From: Streptomyces pseudovenezuelae
GTDB taxonomy: Bacteria; Actinomycetota; Actinomycetes; Streptomycetales; Streptomycetaceae
Direction: 5' to 3'
Assembly: GCF_029892565.1 (NCBI RefSeq)
Contig: NZ_JARXVH010000003.1
Span: 372,001 to 436,000, forward strand
Length of the DNA stretch: 64,000 nucleotides
Shown here: in pieces, positions 42,146 through 49,912 of the stretch
How the letters are laid out: each line of letters begins with the position of its first letter
How positions within the stretch are numbered: the first letter of the stretch is position 1
Program-made: the position numbers and the translations under genes
The notes under the pieces: generated by a model
What the model was told of the DNA's origin: nothing
What the model saw: the letters and a program-made list of their open reading frames with translations, nothing else
Database searches by the model: none

Positions 42146-44707
42146 TTACGTCCGGGCACCTCGCGGGTGCGGGTGCTGGTGGTCTATGGGGTGCCGGTGG
42201 TCTATGGGGTGCGGCTGGTCCATCGGGTAGGTGGTCGTCCCCGTCGTCCGTTCCGCGAACGGCAGGGAGACGACCATGGTCAGGCCGCCGCCCGGGGTGT
42301 CCTCCGGGGTGAGCGTGCCGTTCATGGCCTCCGTCAGGCCCCGGGCCAGGGCGAGGCCGAGACCGAGGCCGGTGGTGTTGTCGGTGTCGCCGAGGCGTTG
42401 GAAGGGTTCGAAGAGCCGGTCGCGGCCGGCCGCCGGAAGCCCGGGACCGCGGTCCACGACCCGCAGTTCGACTCTCCCCGCCAGCGCACTCGCGGTGACC
42501 AGCACCGGCCGCCCGGGTGGGGTGTGGCGGGCCGCGTTCCCGGCCAGGTTGGCGATCACGCGTTCCAGGAGCGGCGGGTCGGCGAGCACGGCCGGGATCG
42601 CCTCCACGTCCGCGACCACCACCTCGGGCACCTCCGAGAGCGCCATCGGCAGCACCTCCTCCAGGGCGGTGGCCCGTAGGTTCAGGGTGAGGGCGCCGGC
42701 CTCCAGGCGGCTGAGGTCGAGGAGGTTCTCCACCAACCGGTTGAGCTTGGCCATGGACTCGTCGGCGGCGGCGAGGAGTTCGTCCCGGTCCTGCGCCGAG
42801 AACTCCACGTCCCGGCTGCGCAGCGAGGTCACCGCCGCCCAGCCCGCGGCGAGCGGGGTGCGCAGATCGTGGCTGACGGCGCGCAGCAGCGCCGTACGCA
42901 TCCGGTCGGCGGCCCGCACCGGCTCGATCTCGGCGGCGGCCTCGGCGAGCCGGGCCCGTTCCACGGCGGAGCCCACGTGCGCGGCGAACGCGGCCAGGAC
43001 GCGCCGCTCGGAGGAGGAGAGGGTGCGTCCGCGCAGCGCGAGATGGGCGCCGGGGCCGGCCGGTACGACGGTGGCGCCCTCGCTGTCCGGACCGTCCGGC
43101 GGCTCGTCGACGAGTTCGGCGGAGTCCATGCCGAAGGTCTCGCGGGTACGTTCCAGCAGGGCCGGAATGGTCGCGCCGCCGCGCACGATGCTGCCGGCCA
43201 GGGAGGACATGGTCTCGGCCTCGGCGGTGGCCCGGGCGGAGCGGCGGGACAGTCTGAGGGAGCGGTCGACGACGGCGGCGACCGTGACGGCGACGACCGC
43301 GAAAACCCCTAGGGCGAGCAGGGCGTTGGGATCGTCGAGCGTGAAGGAGCCGACGGGCGGGATGAACCAGTAGTTGAGCAGCAGGGACGCGGTGACCGAG
43401 GCGATCAGGGCTGACGCGACCCCTCCTATGCAGGCGACGCCCACCACGGCGAGCAGAAACAGCAGGGCCTCGCTGGTGAGGTTGACCGTCCCACGCACCT
43501 GGGCGAGGACGACGGTGAGCAGCACCGGCAGCACCAGCCCCGCCACCGGTCCCGCGACCATCCGGCGCGGGGAGAGGGTGCGGCGCCGGGACGGCAGCAG
43601 CGTGCCGCGTCCCGCCCGCTCGTGGGTGACCCGGTGGACGTCGATGTCGCCGGACAGCGCGGTCACGATCTCTCCCGTACCGGGCCCGGTCAGAAACCGC
43701 TCCAGACGACCCCGGCGGCTCGTACCGAGCACCAGCTGGGTGGCGTTCTCGGCCCGCGCGAACTCCACGAGCGCGGTGGCGATGTCGTCGCCGACCACCG
43801 AGTGGTAGCTGCCGCCGAGGTCCTCCACGAGGCGCCGCTGGCGGGCGAGCGAGGCGTGCGAGACGCCGGCGGCGAGGCCGTCGCTGCGGGCCACGTGCAC
43901 GGCGAGCAGATCGCCGCCGGCCGAACGGGCGGCGATGCGCGCGGCCCGCCGTACGAGCGTGTCCCCCTCCGTACCGCCGGTCAGCGCGACGACGACCCGC
44001 TCCCGCGTCTCCCACACCCGCCCGATCCCGTGCCGCGCCCGATAGTCCTGCAGCGCCTCGTCGACGCGGTCGGCGACCCAGAGCAGCGCGAGTTGGCGCA
44101 AGGCGGTCAGATTCCCGGTCCGGAAGTAGTTGGCGAGGGCGGCGTCGACCTTCTCCGGCGCGTACACGTTGCCGTGCGCCATCCGCCGCCGCAGCCCCTC
44201 CGGGGGCATGTCCACCAACTCGACCTGGTGGGCCCGGCGTACGACGTCGTCGGGCACCGTCTCGTTCTGCGGCAAGTCGGTGATCCGCTCGACGACGTCG
44301 TTGAGGGATTCGAGGTGCTGGATGTTGAGGGCGGTGACGACGTCGATGCCGGCGGCGAGCAGCACCTCAATGTCCTGCCACCGCTTGGGATTACGACCCC
44401 CGCCGGGCACATTGGTGTGCGCGAACTCGTCGACGATCGCCACCTGGGGCCGCCGCGCGAGCACGGCGGCGAGATCCATCTCCTCGAACTGCCCACCGCG
44501 GTAAGCGCGCCGGGCGCGCGGCACGACCTCCAGCTCTTCCAGCATCGCCTCGGTCCGCGGACGCCCATGGCACTCGGCGAACCCCACCACCACGTCCGCC
44601 CCCCGCGCGGCACGTCGCCGCCCCTCGTCGAGCATCCGGTAGGTCTTGCCGACCCCCGGGGCCGCCCCGAGGTAGACCTTCAGCCGTCCGGCCCGTACAT
44701 CGCTCAT
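42146..44707 (-). CDS. kdpD: Sensor histidine kinase KdpD
   Basis: The 853-residue protein has all KdpD parts. The N-terminal KdpD domain has Walker A GAAPGVGKTYRMLDEG and HTNVPGGGRNPKRWQDIEVLL (in pieces). A USP-like domain (VVVALTGGTEGDTLVRRAARIA) follows. Four DUF4118 membrane helices come next, with LLNYWFIPPVGSFTL. The phosphoacceptor is in LLRAVSHDLRTPL, and the ATPase has N, G1 and G2 boxes (NLAGNAARHTPP, VVDRGPGLP, GLGLGLALARGL). The C-terminus carries a His/Pro-rich repeat (HPIDHRHPIDHQHPHP), not usual for KdpD. It phosphorylates KdpE when potassium is limiting. Confidence 0.96.
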   Translation of the reverse strand: MSDVRAGRLKVYLGAAPGVGKTYRMLDEGRRRAARGADVVVGFAECHGRPRTEAMLEELEVVPRARRAYRGGQFEEMDLAAVLARRPQVAIVDEFAHTNVPGGGRNPKRWQDIEVLLAAGIDVVTALNIQHLESLNDVVERITDLPQNETVPDDVVRRAHQVELVDMPPEGLRRRMAHGNVYAPEKVDAALANYFRTGNLTALRQLALLWVADRVDEALQDYRARHGIGRVWETRERVVVALTGGTEGDTLVRRAARIAARSAGGDLLAVHVARSDGLAAGVSHASLARQRRLVEDLGGSYHSVVGDDIATALVEFARAENATQLVLGTSRRGRLERFLTGPGTGEIVTALSGDIDVHRVTHERAGRGTLLPSRRRTLSPRRMVAGPVAGLVLPVLLTVVLAQVRGTVNLTSEALLFLLAVVGVACIGGVASALIASVTASLLLNYWFIPPVGSFTLDDPNALLALGVFAVVAVTVAAVVDRSLRLSRRSARATAEAETMSSLAGSIVRGGATIPALLERTRETFGMDSAELVDEPPDGPDSEGATVVPAGPGAHLALRGRTLSSSERRVLAAFAAHVGSAVERARLAEAAAEIEPVRAADRMRTALLRAVSHDLRTPLAAGWAAVTSLRSRDVEFSAQDRDELLAAADESMAKLNRLVENLLDLSRLEAGALTLNLRATALEEVLPMALSEVPEVVVADVEAIPAVLADPPLLERVIANLAGNAARHTPPGRPVLVTASALAGRVELRVVDRGPGLPAAGRDRLFEPFQRLGDTDNTTGLGLGLALARGLTEAMNGTLTPEDTPGGGLTMVVSLPFAERTTGTTTYPMDQPHPIDHRHPIDHQHPHPRGART

Positions 44708-44748
44708 CGCCGCCGACGCGCTCCGCTCACTGGCTCGGCCCCCATCGG

Positions 44749-44777
44749 TTCGACGGTTCCGCCGCTTTCGACGGTTC
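44749..44777. promoter_or_regulatory. Gene-free interval before kdpD with 11-bp direct repeats
   Basis: The 334-bp gap 44708-45041 lies between divergent kdpD and the GH26-like gene. TTCGACGGTTC occurs at 44749-44759 and 44767-44777, an 18-bp period, 42-70 bp before the kdpD start. A 7-bp hairpin with a 5-base loop is at 44789-44807. Two TTGAC-type -35 candidates lie near 44876-44890 on the + strand, but no matching -10 is clear. The repeats could be an operator. Confidence 0.35.
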
Positions 44778-45041
44778 GACGCCGACGGGGAGGAGGGTTA
44801 CTCCTCCTACGGAATCCCTTCGGGGGGCGGGGTGGGGGCCGCGTTAGCGGTTCCTTGGCGCGGGGTGAGGGGACATTGACACGGTCTTGACGCCCGCCCC
44901 GACGGAGGAGCCGGCAGGCGGTAATCGCTGGTGGACCGGCACCGCGTTACCCCGATCGGCGGTACGTCGTTTCCGTCGGGGTGGCGCGGCCGCCGCCATG
45001 ACGCCGTTGGCCCTACGCCGCCCAGGACAGGAGACGGATCA

Positions 45042-46064
45042 GTGACCCCGGACGGCACCCGCGGAATACGCCGCCTGGCACTGACCCTGGGCGCCGCGCT
45101 CCTCGCCCTGGCCACCCTGACGGGACCGGCGAGCGTGCCCCTGGGCGAGGGCGGAATGTACGCGTCCGGCGCTCCGGCACCCCGTCCCACGGCGGCCCCC
45201 TTCGGCGCGTATCTCGGATACGGCCCCGCAGGCGTCCGGCGGATCGCCGGCCTGGCGGGATGGCTCGGGCGGACCTCCCCGGCCCCCCGGGTCGGCCGGG
45301 AGTACCTGTCCGGAGACCGCTGGACCGGCATCGAGGGATCCGACGGCCAGTTGGCGGACTGGGGGAACTGGCGCCGGGCCCGCCCGGACCGGCTCTTCGT
45401 CCTCAACGTCCCGATGCTGCCCCGCAACGAGGCCCACCTCCCCGACGCCACGGTCCGCACGGAACTCCGACGCGGCGCGCAAGGCCGCTACGACACCCAC
45501 TTCCGCGCCCTCGCCGAACGCCTGGTCCGCCTCGGCCTGCCGGACGCCGTACTGGTCGTCGGCTGGGAGATGAACGGCATCACATACACCCACCGCTGCG
45601 GTCCGGACCCGGCGGCGTGGCGGGCGTACTGGCGTCGCATCGTCCAGTCGATGCGCTCGGTCCCCGGCCAGCACTTCCGCTTCGACTTCGCCCCCAACCG
45701 GGGCCGGGACGCCGTCCCTTGGACCCACTGCTACCCCGGCGACCGCTACGTCGACATCATCGGCATGGACACCTACGACTCCCCGCACGGCATGTCCTTC
45801 CCCACCCAACTCCGGGAACCGTACGGGTTGGCGGCACAGGTCCGGTTCGCTCGCACACACCGCAAGCCGGTGTCGTATCCGGAATGGGGCCTGTACAGGA
45901 ACGGCGACAATCCGGTGTACGTCCGCGGCATGCTCACGTGGATCGCCCGGGTACGACCCGTCTACCAGTCGATCACCGACTACTGCCCGCACGGGGTGTG
46001 GGGGTGCGGGGGGAATCCGCGGTCTTCGGGTGTGTATCGGCGGGGGATGGGGTGGGGGCGGTGA
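45042..46064 (+). CDS. Secreted GH26-like beta-mannanase/glycosidase
   Basis: The GTG at 45042 after AGGAG gives 340 residues. A signal peptide is present (LALTLGAALLALATLTGPASV). The body matches glycoside hydrolase family 26: GAYLGYGPAGVRRIAGLAGW, a WEMNG motif with the likely acid/base Glu176 in VVGWEMNG, WRAYWRRIVQSMRS, DIIGMDTYD, and the likely nucleophile Glu281 in SYPEWGLYRNGD. Both catalytic glutamates are present. The natural substrate is probably a mannan or related glucan. The last 20 residues are encoded by unusually G-rich DNA. Confidence 0.85.
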   Translation: MTPDGTRGIRRLALTLGAALLALATLTGPASVPLGEGGMYASGAPAPRPTAAPFGAYLGYGPAGVRRIAGLAGWLGRTSPAPRVGREYLSGDRWTGIEGSDGQLADWGNWRRARPDRLFVLNVPMLPRNEAHLPDATVRTELRRGAQGRYDTHFRALAERLVRLGLPDAVLVVGWEMNGITYTHRCGPDPAAWRAYWRRIVQSMRSVPGQHFRFDFAPNRGRDAVPWTHCYPGDRYVDIIGMDTYDSPHGMSFPTQLREPYGLAAQVRFARTHRKPVSYPEWGLYRNGDNPVYVRGMLTWIARVRPVYQSITDYCPHGVWGCGGNPRSSGVYRRGMGWGR

Positions 46065-46133
46065 GGAAGAGCACCCGAGCCGGCCGGACACCGCCGCAAT
46101 GCTCACCGACCCTGTACAGAGAGAAGAAGGTCG

Positions 46134-46568
46134 ATGGATGTCAGCTTGGTGACCGTGACCGGCGACAACGGCGTCAGTCTCGAAATTCCGGATAACTTCT
46201 TCGAGTTCAGCGCGAACGAGCGCCTGGAACCAGTAGTCTCCGAAGACGGTGAGAAGTACTACCAGATTTGGCACCTCGGCCACCATCTGGGAGTGTATTT
46301 GCACTGGAAGTCCGGCACTGTCGTCGCAGGCTCACGACTGGACCGGCGGGTGTTCGCCAACTCAACCATCCAAAAGTTCCGGGAATGCGTGCTGAGCCTT
46401 GCCGAACACTTCCCGTATTACAGCGACGACCCCGACCAGGATGAACTGAACGAGGCCGGCCGGAATCTGGAAAACCTCGTTGGCGCGATTGATCGTCCGG
46501 CAGTCGACGAAGGCACATTCTGGAGCGATTTCATTTCCGATATCGTCATGGGCTCCTACGTGGAGTGA
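46134..46568 (+). CDS. SUKH-like (SUKH-4) immunity protein, low GC
   Basis: The ATG at 46134 after GAAGG gives 144 residues. The sequence has the pattern of SUKH-type immunity proteins: a strand-rich first half (KYYQIWHLGHHLGVYLHWKSGTVVAGS) and the segment FANSTIQKFRECVLSLAEHFPYYSDD followed by a helix with FWSDFISDIVMGS. SUKH proteins neutralise polymorphic or contact-delivered toxins, and SUKH-4 members carry a similar NSSxxxFxxC segment. No toxin gene is next to it. Its DNA is clearly less GC-rich than its neighbours, suggesting recent acquisition. Confidence 0.6.
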   Translation: MDVSLVTVTGDNGVSLEIPDNFFEFSANERLEPVVSEDGEKYYQIWHLGHHLGVYLHWKSGTVVAGSRLDRRVFANSTIQKFRECVLSLAEHFPYYSDDPDQDELNEAGRNLENLVGAIDRPAVDEGTFWSDFISDIVMGSYVE

Positions 46569-46631
46569 CGGACCGAGCTGCTCTCGCGCCGCGTTCCCGT
46601 CGCCGGACCGCTCTCCGGCCCAGCCCCCCGT

Positions 46632-47291
46632 TCAGCGGGCCCGGCGTGACTCCTCCAAGTACTGCAACACCGCTGCCACCCGGCGGTCCACCTGGTCCGT
46701 CGGGGACAGGTCCAGCTTGGCGAAGATGTTGCGGATGTGTTTGTGGACGGCGCCGTCGGTGACGACGAGGCGTTCGGCGATCGCGGAGTTGCCGAGGCCT
46801 TCGGCCATCAGCGTCAGGACGTCCCGTTCGCGGGGGCTGAGGCGGTCGAGGCGGGTGTCCTGGTGGGAGCGGGTGAAGAGTTGGGCGACGACCTCGGGGT
46901 CGATGGCCGTACCGCCGGCGGCGACGCGGTGCAGGGCGTCGAGGAACTCCTCGACCCGGCCGACCCGTTCCTTGAGGAGGTAGCCGAGGCCGTTCACCCC
47001 GCCACTCAACAGCTCGGTGGCGAAGCTCTGTTCGACGTAGGCAGACAGGACGAGCACCGCCAGGCCGGGATGCCTGCGCCGGGCCTCCACCGCCGCACGG
47101 ATGCCCTCGTCGGTGTGCGTGGGCGGCATCCGTACGTCGAGGATCGCCACGTCCGGCTTGTGCGTGTCGATGGCGTCCAGGGCCTCCTCGGCGTTGCCGG
47201 CCTTCGCCACCACGTCGAGACCCTCCGCCCCCAGCAACAGGGCCACGCCCTCCCGCAGCAACGGGTCGTCCTCGGCCATCACCACGCGCAT
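46632..47291 (-). CDS. NarL/LuxR-type response regulator
   Basis: The 219-residue protein has a receiver domain (RVVMAEDDPLLREGVALLLG, phosphoacceptor Asp in PDVAILDVRMPPTHTDEG, Lys in LGYLLKERVG) and a LuxR helix-turn-helix (LSPRERDVLTLMAEGLGNSAIAERLVVTDGAVHKHIRNIFAKL, in pieces). It follows the sensor kinase by 78 bp on the same strand. The divergent ABC exporter genes from 48863 are its likely targets. Confidence 0.94.
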   Translation of the reverse strand: MRVVMAEDDPLLREGVALLLGAEGLDVVAKAGNAEEALDAIDTHKPDVAILDVRMPPTHTDEGIRAAVEARRRHPGLAVLVLSAYVEQSFATELLSGGVNGLGYLLKERVGRVEEFLDALHRVAAGGTAIDPEVVAQLFTRSHQDTRLDRLSPRERDVLTLMAEGLGNSAIAERLVVTDGAVHKHIRNIFAKLDLSPTDQVDRRVAAVLQYLEESRRAR

Positions 47292-47369
47292 GTCGGTATC
47301 CAGTCCTCAGTCATGTCGGCACGTTGTCGCCGTCCGTCGCCGTCCGTCGATCTTTGAACCCGATTCCCT

Positions 47370-48683
47370 TCACCCACAAGGGAGTTCGGCCTCCAGCCGG
47401 GTCGGACCACCCTTCGGGCTCGTGACGCGGAGCGTACCGTCGAGGGCCGCGATCCGGCGGCGGATGCCGGTCAGACCGGAGCCGCCGTCCTCGTCGGCGC
47501 CCCCGCGGCCGTCGTCCTCTACGAGGAGTTGGAGGCGTCCGCCGCGCGCGCGGACCGTGACCGTCGCCCGGGTCGCACCGCTGTGCTTGGCGATGTTGGT
47601 CAGCGCCTCCGCCACCACGAAGTACGCCGTCGCCTCCACGGAGGCAGCGCAGCGCTGCGGTACGTCCACGTCCGTCCGGCACGGCACCGCGCACTCCGCC
47701 GCCAGTCCCGACAGCGCGCCCGCCAGACCCCGGTCGTCCAGGACCGGCGGGAGGATGCTGCGGGAGACGCTGCGCAGTTCGGCGAGGGCGTGTTCGGCGG
47801 CGGACTGGGCGCGTTCGAGGAGTTCGTCGGCGGCGTCCGGATCGCGGGCCACCTGGCGACGGGCCGCGCCGAGCAGCACGGTGACGGTGACGAGCCGGTT
47901 CTGGGTGCCGTCGTGCAAGGAGCGTTCGATACGGCGGAGTTCGGTGGCGTGGGCGTCCAGTGCGGCGGCCCTGGTCGCCGTCAACTCCGCTACCCGCAGG
48001 GAGAGATCGATGTCCGGGCCCGCGGCGAGAAGGCGACGACCCGGCTCCGCCTGCAGTCGCGCCATCGCCGGGCTCAGGCCCAGGATGATCGCGATCCAGC
48101 CCACGCCCAGCGGCAGCACGGCGAGCGCGTCCAACCAGGAGTGCGCGCTGCCGATCCCGATCGACGTACTCGTCCCGCCCTTCGGCAGCAACTGCCACCA
48201 CAGCGGAAACGTGCTGTCGCGTACGGCGGACAGCGGGAGCAGGACGCCCAGGAAGCCGAGGAGCAGGCCCAGGCTCGCGTGTCGGGCCGCCCAGCGCAGT
48301 TCGCGGCGGGTGGTGGCGTCGGTGAGGGCGAGCCGTAGGCGGGTGGGGGGTGGTTCGGGGGCGATCACCTCGGGGCCGACCCGGTCCAGGCGGGCGCGTT
48401 CGCGACCGGCCAGCGCGTGCAGCGCGCGCAGCGACAGGGGGGCGAGGAGCAGGCCCACACCGATGGGCGCGGTCAGCGCCGTCGCCGCCAGCAGGGCCAG
48501 CACGCCCAGCGCCAGGAGCGCCGTGGCGAACCCGCCGGCGAGCTGCGCGATCGCGGCGCCGGCGGCTTTCACCGTGCGTACGACGGTCTCCCGGACGGTC
48601 GCCCTCGGAGGCGAAGGCGGTACGGATGGCGGTGTCGAAGTCGACGTCGACTTCGACTTCGATATCGCGGGCGCGTCTGTCAT
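47370..48683 (-). CDS. Sensor histidine kinase (NarL-type partner)
   Basis: The ATG at 48683 with an AGAGGAG site gives 437 residues. The N-terminus is Ser/Thr/Pro-rich and charged (SKSKSTSTSTPPSVPPSPP). Four membrane helices include ATALLALGVLALLAATALTAPIGVGLLLAP and GLLLGFLGVLLPLSAV. The HisKA_3 motif is LRRIERSLHDGTQNRL and the ATPase has VVAEALTNIAKHSGA, VEDDGRGGA and GSGLTGIRRRIAALDG. It belongs to the DesK/LiaS-like class common for envelope or antibiotic stress, and pairs with the downstream response regulator. Confidence 0.93.
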   Translation of the reverse strand: MTDAPAISKSKSTSTSTPPSVPPSPPRATVRETVVRTVKAAGAAIAQLAGGFATALLALGVLALLAATALTAPIGVGLLLAPLSLRALHALAGRERARLDRVGPEVIAPEPPPTRLRLALTDATTRRELRWAARHASLGLLLGFLGVLLPLSAVRDSTFPLWWQLLPKGGTSTSIGIGSAHSWLDALAVLPLGVGWIAIILGLSPAMARLQAEPGRRLLAAGPDIDLSLRVAELTATRAAALDAHATELRRIERSLHDGTQNRLVTVTVLLGAARRQVARDPDAADELLERAQSAAEHALAELRSVSRSILPPVLDDRGLAGALSGLAAECAVPCRTDVDVPQRCAASVEATAYFVVAEALTNIAKHSGATRATVTVRARGGRLQLLVEDDGRGGADEDGGSGLTGIRRRIAALDGTLRVTSPKGGPTRLEAELPCG

Positions 48684-48756
48684 CGGCTCGGCTCTCCTCT
48701 CGTCGCGAACGACCTTATGAGGGAAAAGAGTTCGCCGTCGCCCTCCCGGGCGGGAA

Positions 48757-48772
48757 GTACAGCCTGCTGTAC
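48757..48772. promoter_or_regulatory. 16-bp palindrome between the two-component system and the ABC exporter
   Basis: GTACAGC-CT-GCTGTAC at 48757-48772 is a perfect palindrome with 7-bp arms in the 179-bp divergent interval, about 90 bp before the small membrane gene. It is a good candidate operator for the LuxR-type regulator. Confidence 0.5.
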
Positions 48773-48862
48773 CTCGAACCCGGCGGCCCACGGGATCGGC
48801 CGCGAGGGGTCCCGATCCATAGCGTTTGGGCACGTCAGCAACCCCGACCGCAGGAGCTTCCG

Positions 48863-49138
48863 ATGCCGGACACCGACCCCTACCGCTTCACCTCCACAGC
48901 CCCCTCCTCCACCCCCACCTACGGCTCCGCCTCCACCTCGGCCGACACCTCGGACGGCATCACCCGCGCCGACGTGGCACGGACCCTGCTGTGGGCCGTC
49001 GTCGTGATCAGCGCGGTCACCAACATGGCGCTGTCCTACGGCGGTTCGGCCACCGCGCCGCACCTGGCGGCCGGCATCGTCACCGTCCTGTCCGCCGGCA
49101 CCCTGGTCGTGCGCAGACTGCGAGGTCGACGCAAGTGA
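48863..49138 (+). CDS. Small membrane protein at the head of the ABC exporter operon
   Basis: The ATG at 48863 after CAGGAG gives 91 residues. A Ser/Thr/Pro-rich N-terminus (residues 1-30) is followed by two membrane helices (VARTLLWAVVVISAVTNMALS and LAAGIVTVLSAGTLVV) and a basic end (RRLRGRRK). The stop overlaps the ATPase start by 4 bp (GTGA). It probably acts with the exporter; no family is recognised. Confidence 0.75.
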   Translation: MPDTDPYRFTSTAPSSTPTYGSASTSADTSDGITRADVARTLLWAVVVISAVTNMALSYGGSATAPHLAAGIVTVLSAGTLVVRRLRGRRK

Positions 49139-49893
49139 GCACTCGATTCGCGGCGGGCCCAGCAGCCTCCCCCACCACCCCCGCCATCGCCCTCGACCAC
49201 GTCGCCAAGACCTACGCCGGTGGCGTCCACGCCCTCGCCGACGTCTCGCTCACCGTCCCGCGCGGCACGTTCCTCGCCGTGATGGGGCCGTCGGGTTCCG
49301 GCAAGAGCACCCTGATGCACTGCGCCGCCGGCCTCGACTCGCCGACCTCGGGCAGCATCCGCATCGACGGCCACGAGATCGCCGGACTGAACGAGACCCG
49401 CCGTACCGAACTGCGCCGCGAGCGCGTCGGTTTCGTCTTCCAGGCCTACAACCTGATCCCCTCCCTCAGCATCGCCGACAACATCACGCTGCCGCTGCGC
49501 CTCGCGGGCCGCCGCCCCGACGACCAGTGGCTGCACACCCTGGTGAACCGGGTCGGCCTCGCCGACCGCCTCACCCACCGTCCCGCCGAACTCTCCGGCG
49601 GCCAGCAGCAACGCGCCGCCGTGGTACGGGCGTTGGCGGCAAAGCCCGCCGTCGTGTTCGCCGACGAACCGACCGGCGCGCTCGATCTGCGCAGCGCCCA
49701 CCAGGTCCTCGACCTGCTGCGCGACCTCGTCGACGAGCTGGGTCAGACGGTGGTCATGGTCACCCACGACCCGGCCGCCGCGGCCCGCGCGCACCGCGCC
49801 CTGGTGATGGCCGACGGCCAGGTCGTCGAGTCCCTGGACAACCCGACCGCCCCCGAACTGGCCGACCGCCTCGTCGCCCTGGGCGAGAAGTAG
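49135..49893 (+). CDS. ABC transporter ATP-binding protein (MacB/LolD type)
   Basis: The GTG at 49135 overlaps the small membrane gene's stop and gives 252 residues. Motifs are Walker A ([13 protein letters not shown]), Q-loop ([22 protein letters not shown]), signature [11 protein letters not shown], Walker B ([16 protein letters not shown]) and the switch His ([16 protein letters not shown]). It belongs to the MacB/LolD/BceA class that works with FtsX-like permeases, often in antimicrobial-peptide or envelope-stress response. It is followed by the permease gene 19 bp on. Confidence 0.95.
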   Translation: MSTRFAAGPAASPTTPAIALDHVAKTYAGGVHALADVSLTVPRGTFLAVMGPSGSGKSTLMHCAAGLDSPTSGSIRIDGHEIAGLNETRRTELRRERVGFVFQAYNLIPSLSIADNITLPLRLAGRRPDDQWLHTLVNRVGLADRLTHRPAELSGGQQQRAAVVRALAAKPAVVFADEPTGALDLRSAHQVLDLLRDLVDELGQTVVMVTHDPAAAARAHRALVMADGQVVESLDNPTAPELADRLVALGEK

Positions 49894-49912
49894 AGAACGG
49901 GGAGACACAGAC

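Noticed and set aside
42160..42220. Repeated DNA near the kdpD 3' end as an insertion-sequence or attachment site
   Set aside because: The repeat is in frame and encodes the His/Pro tail of KdpD; no inverted ends or transposase are present.
40788..44015. Continuous 1075-codon frame on the - strand through the DUF4118 and kdpD genes
   Set aside because: Only its last 146 codons look protein-like; the rest is a shadow of two well-supported genes in another frame.
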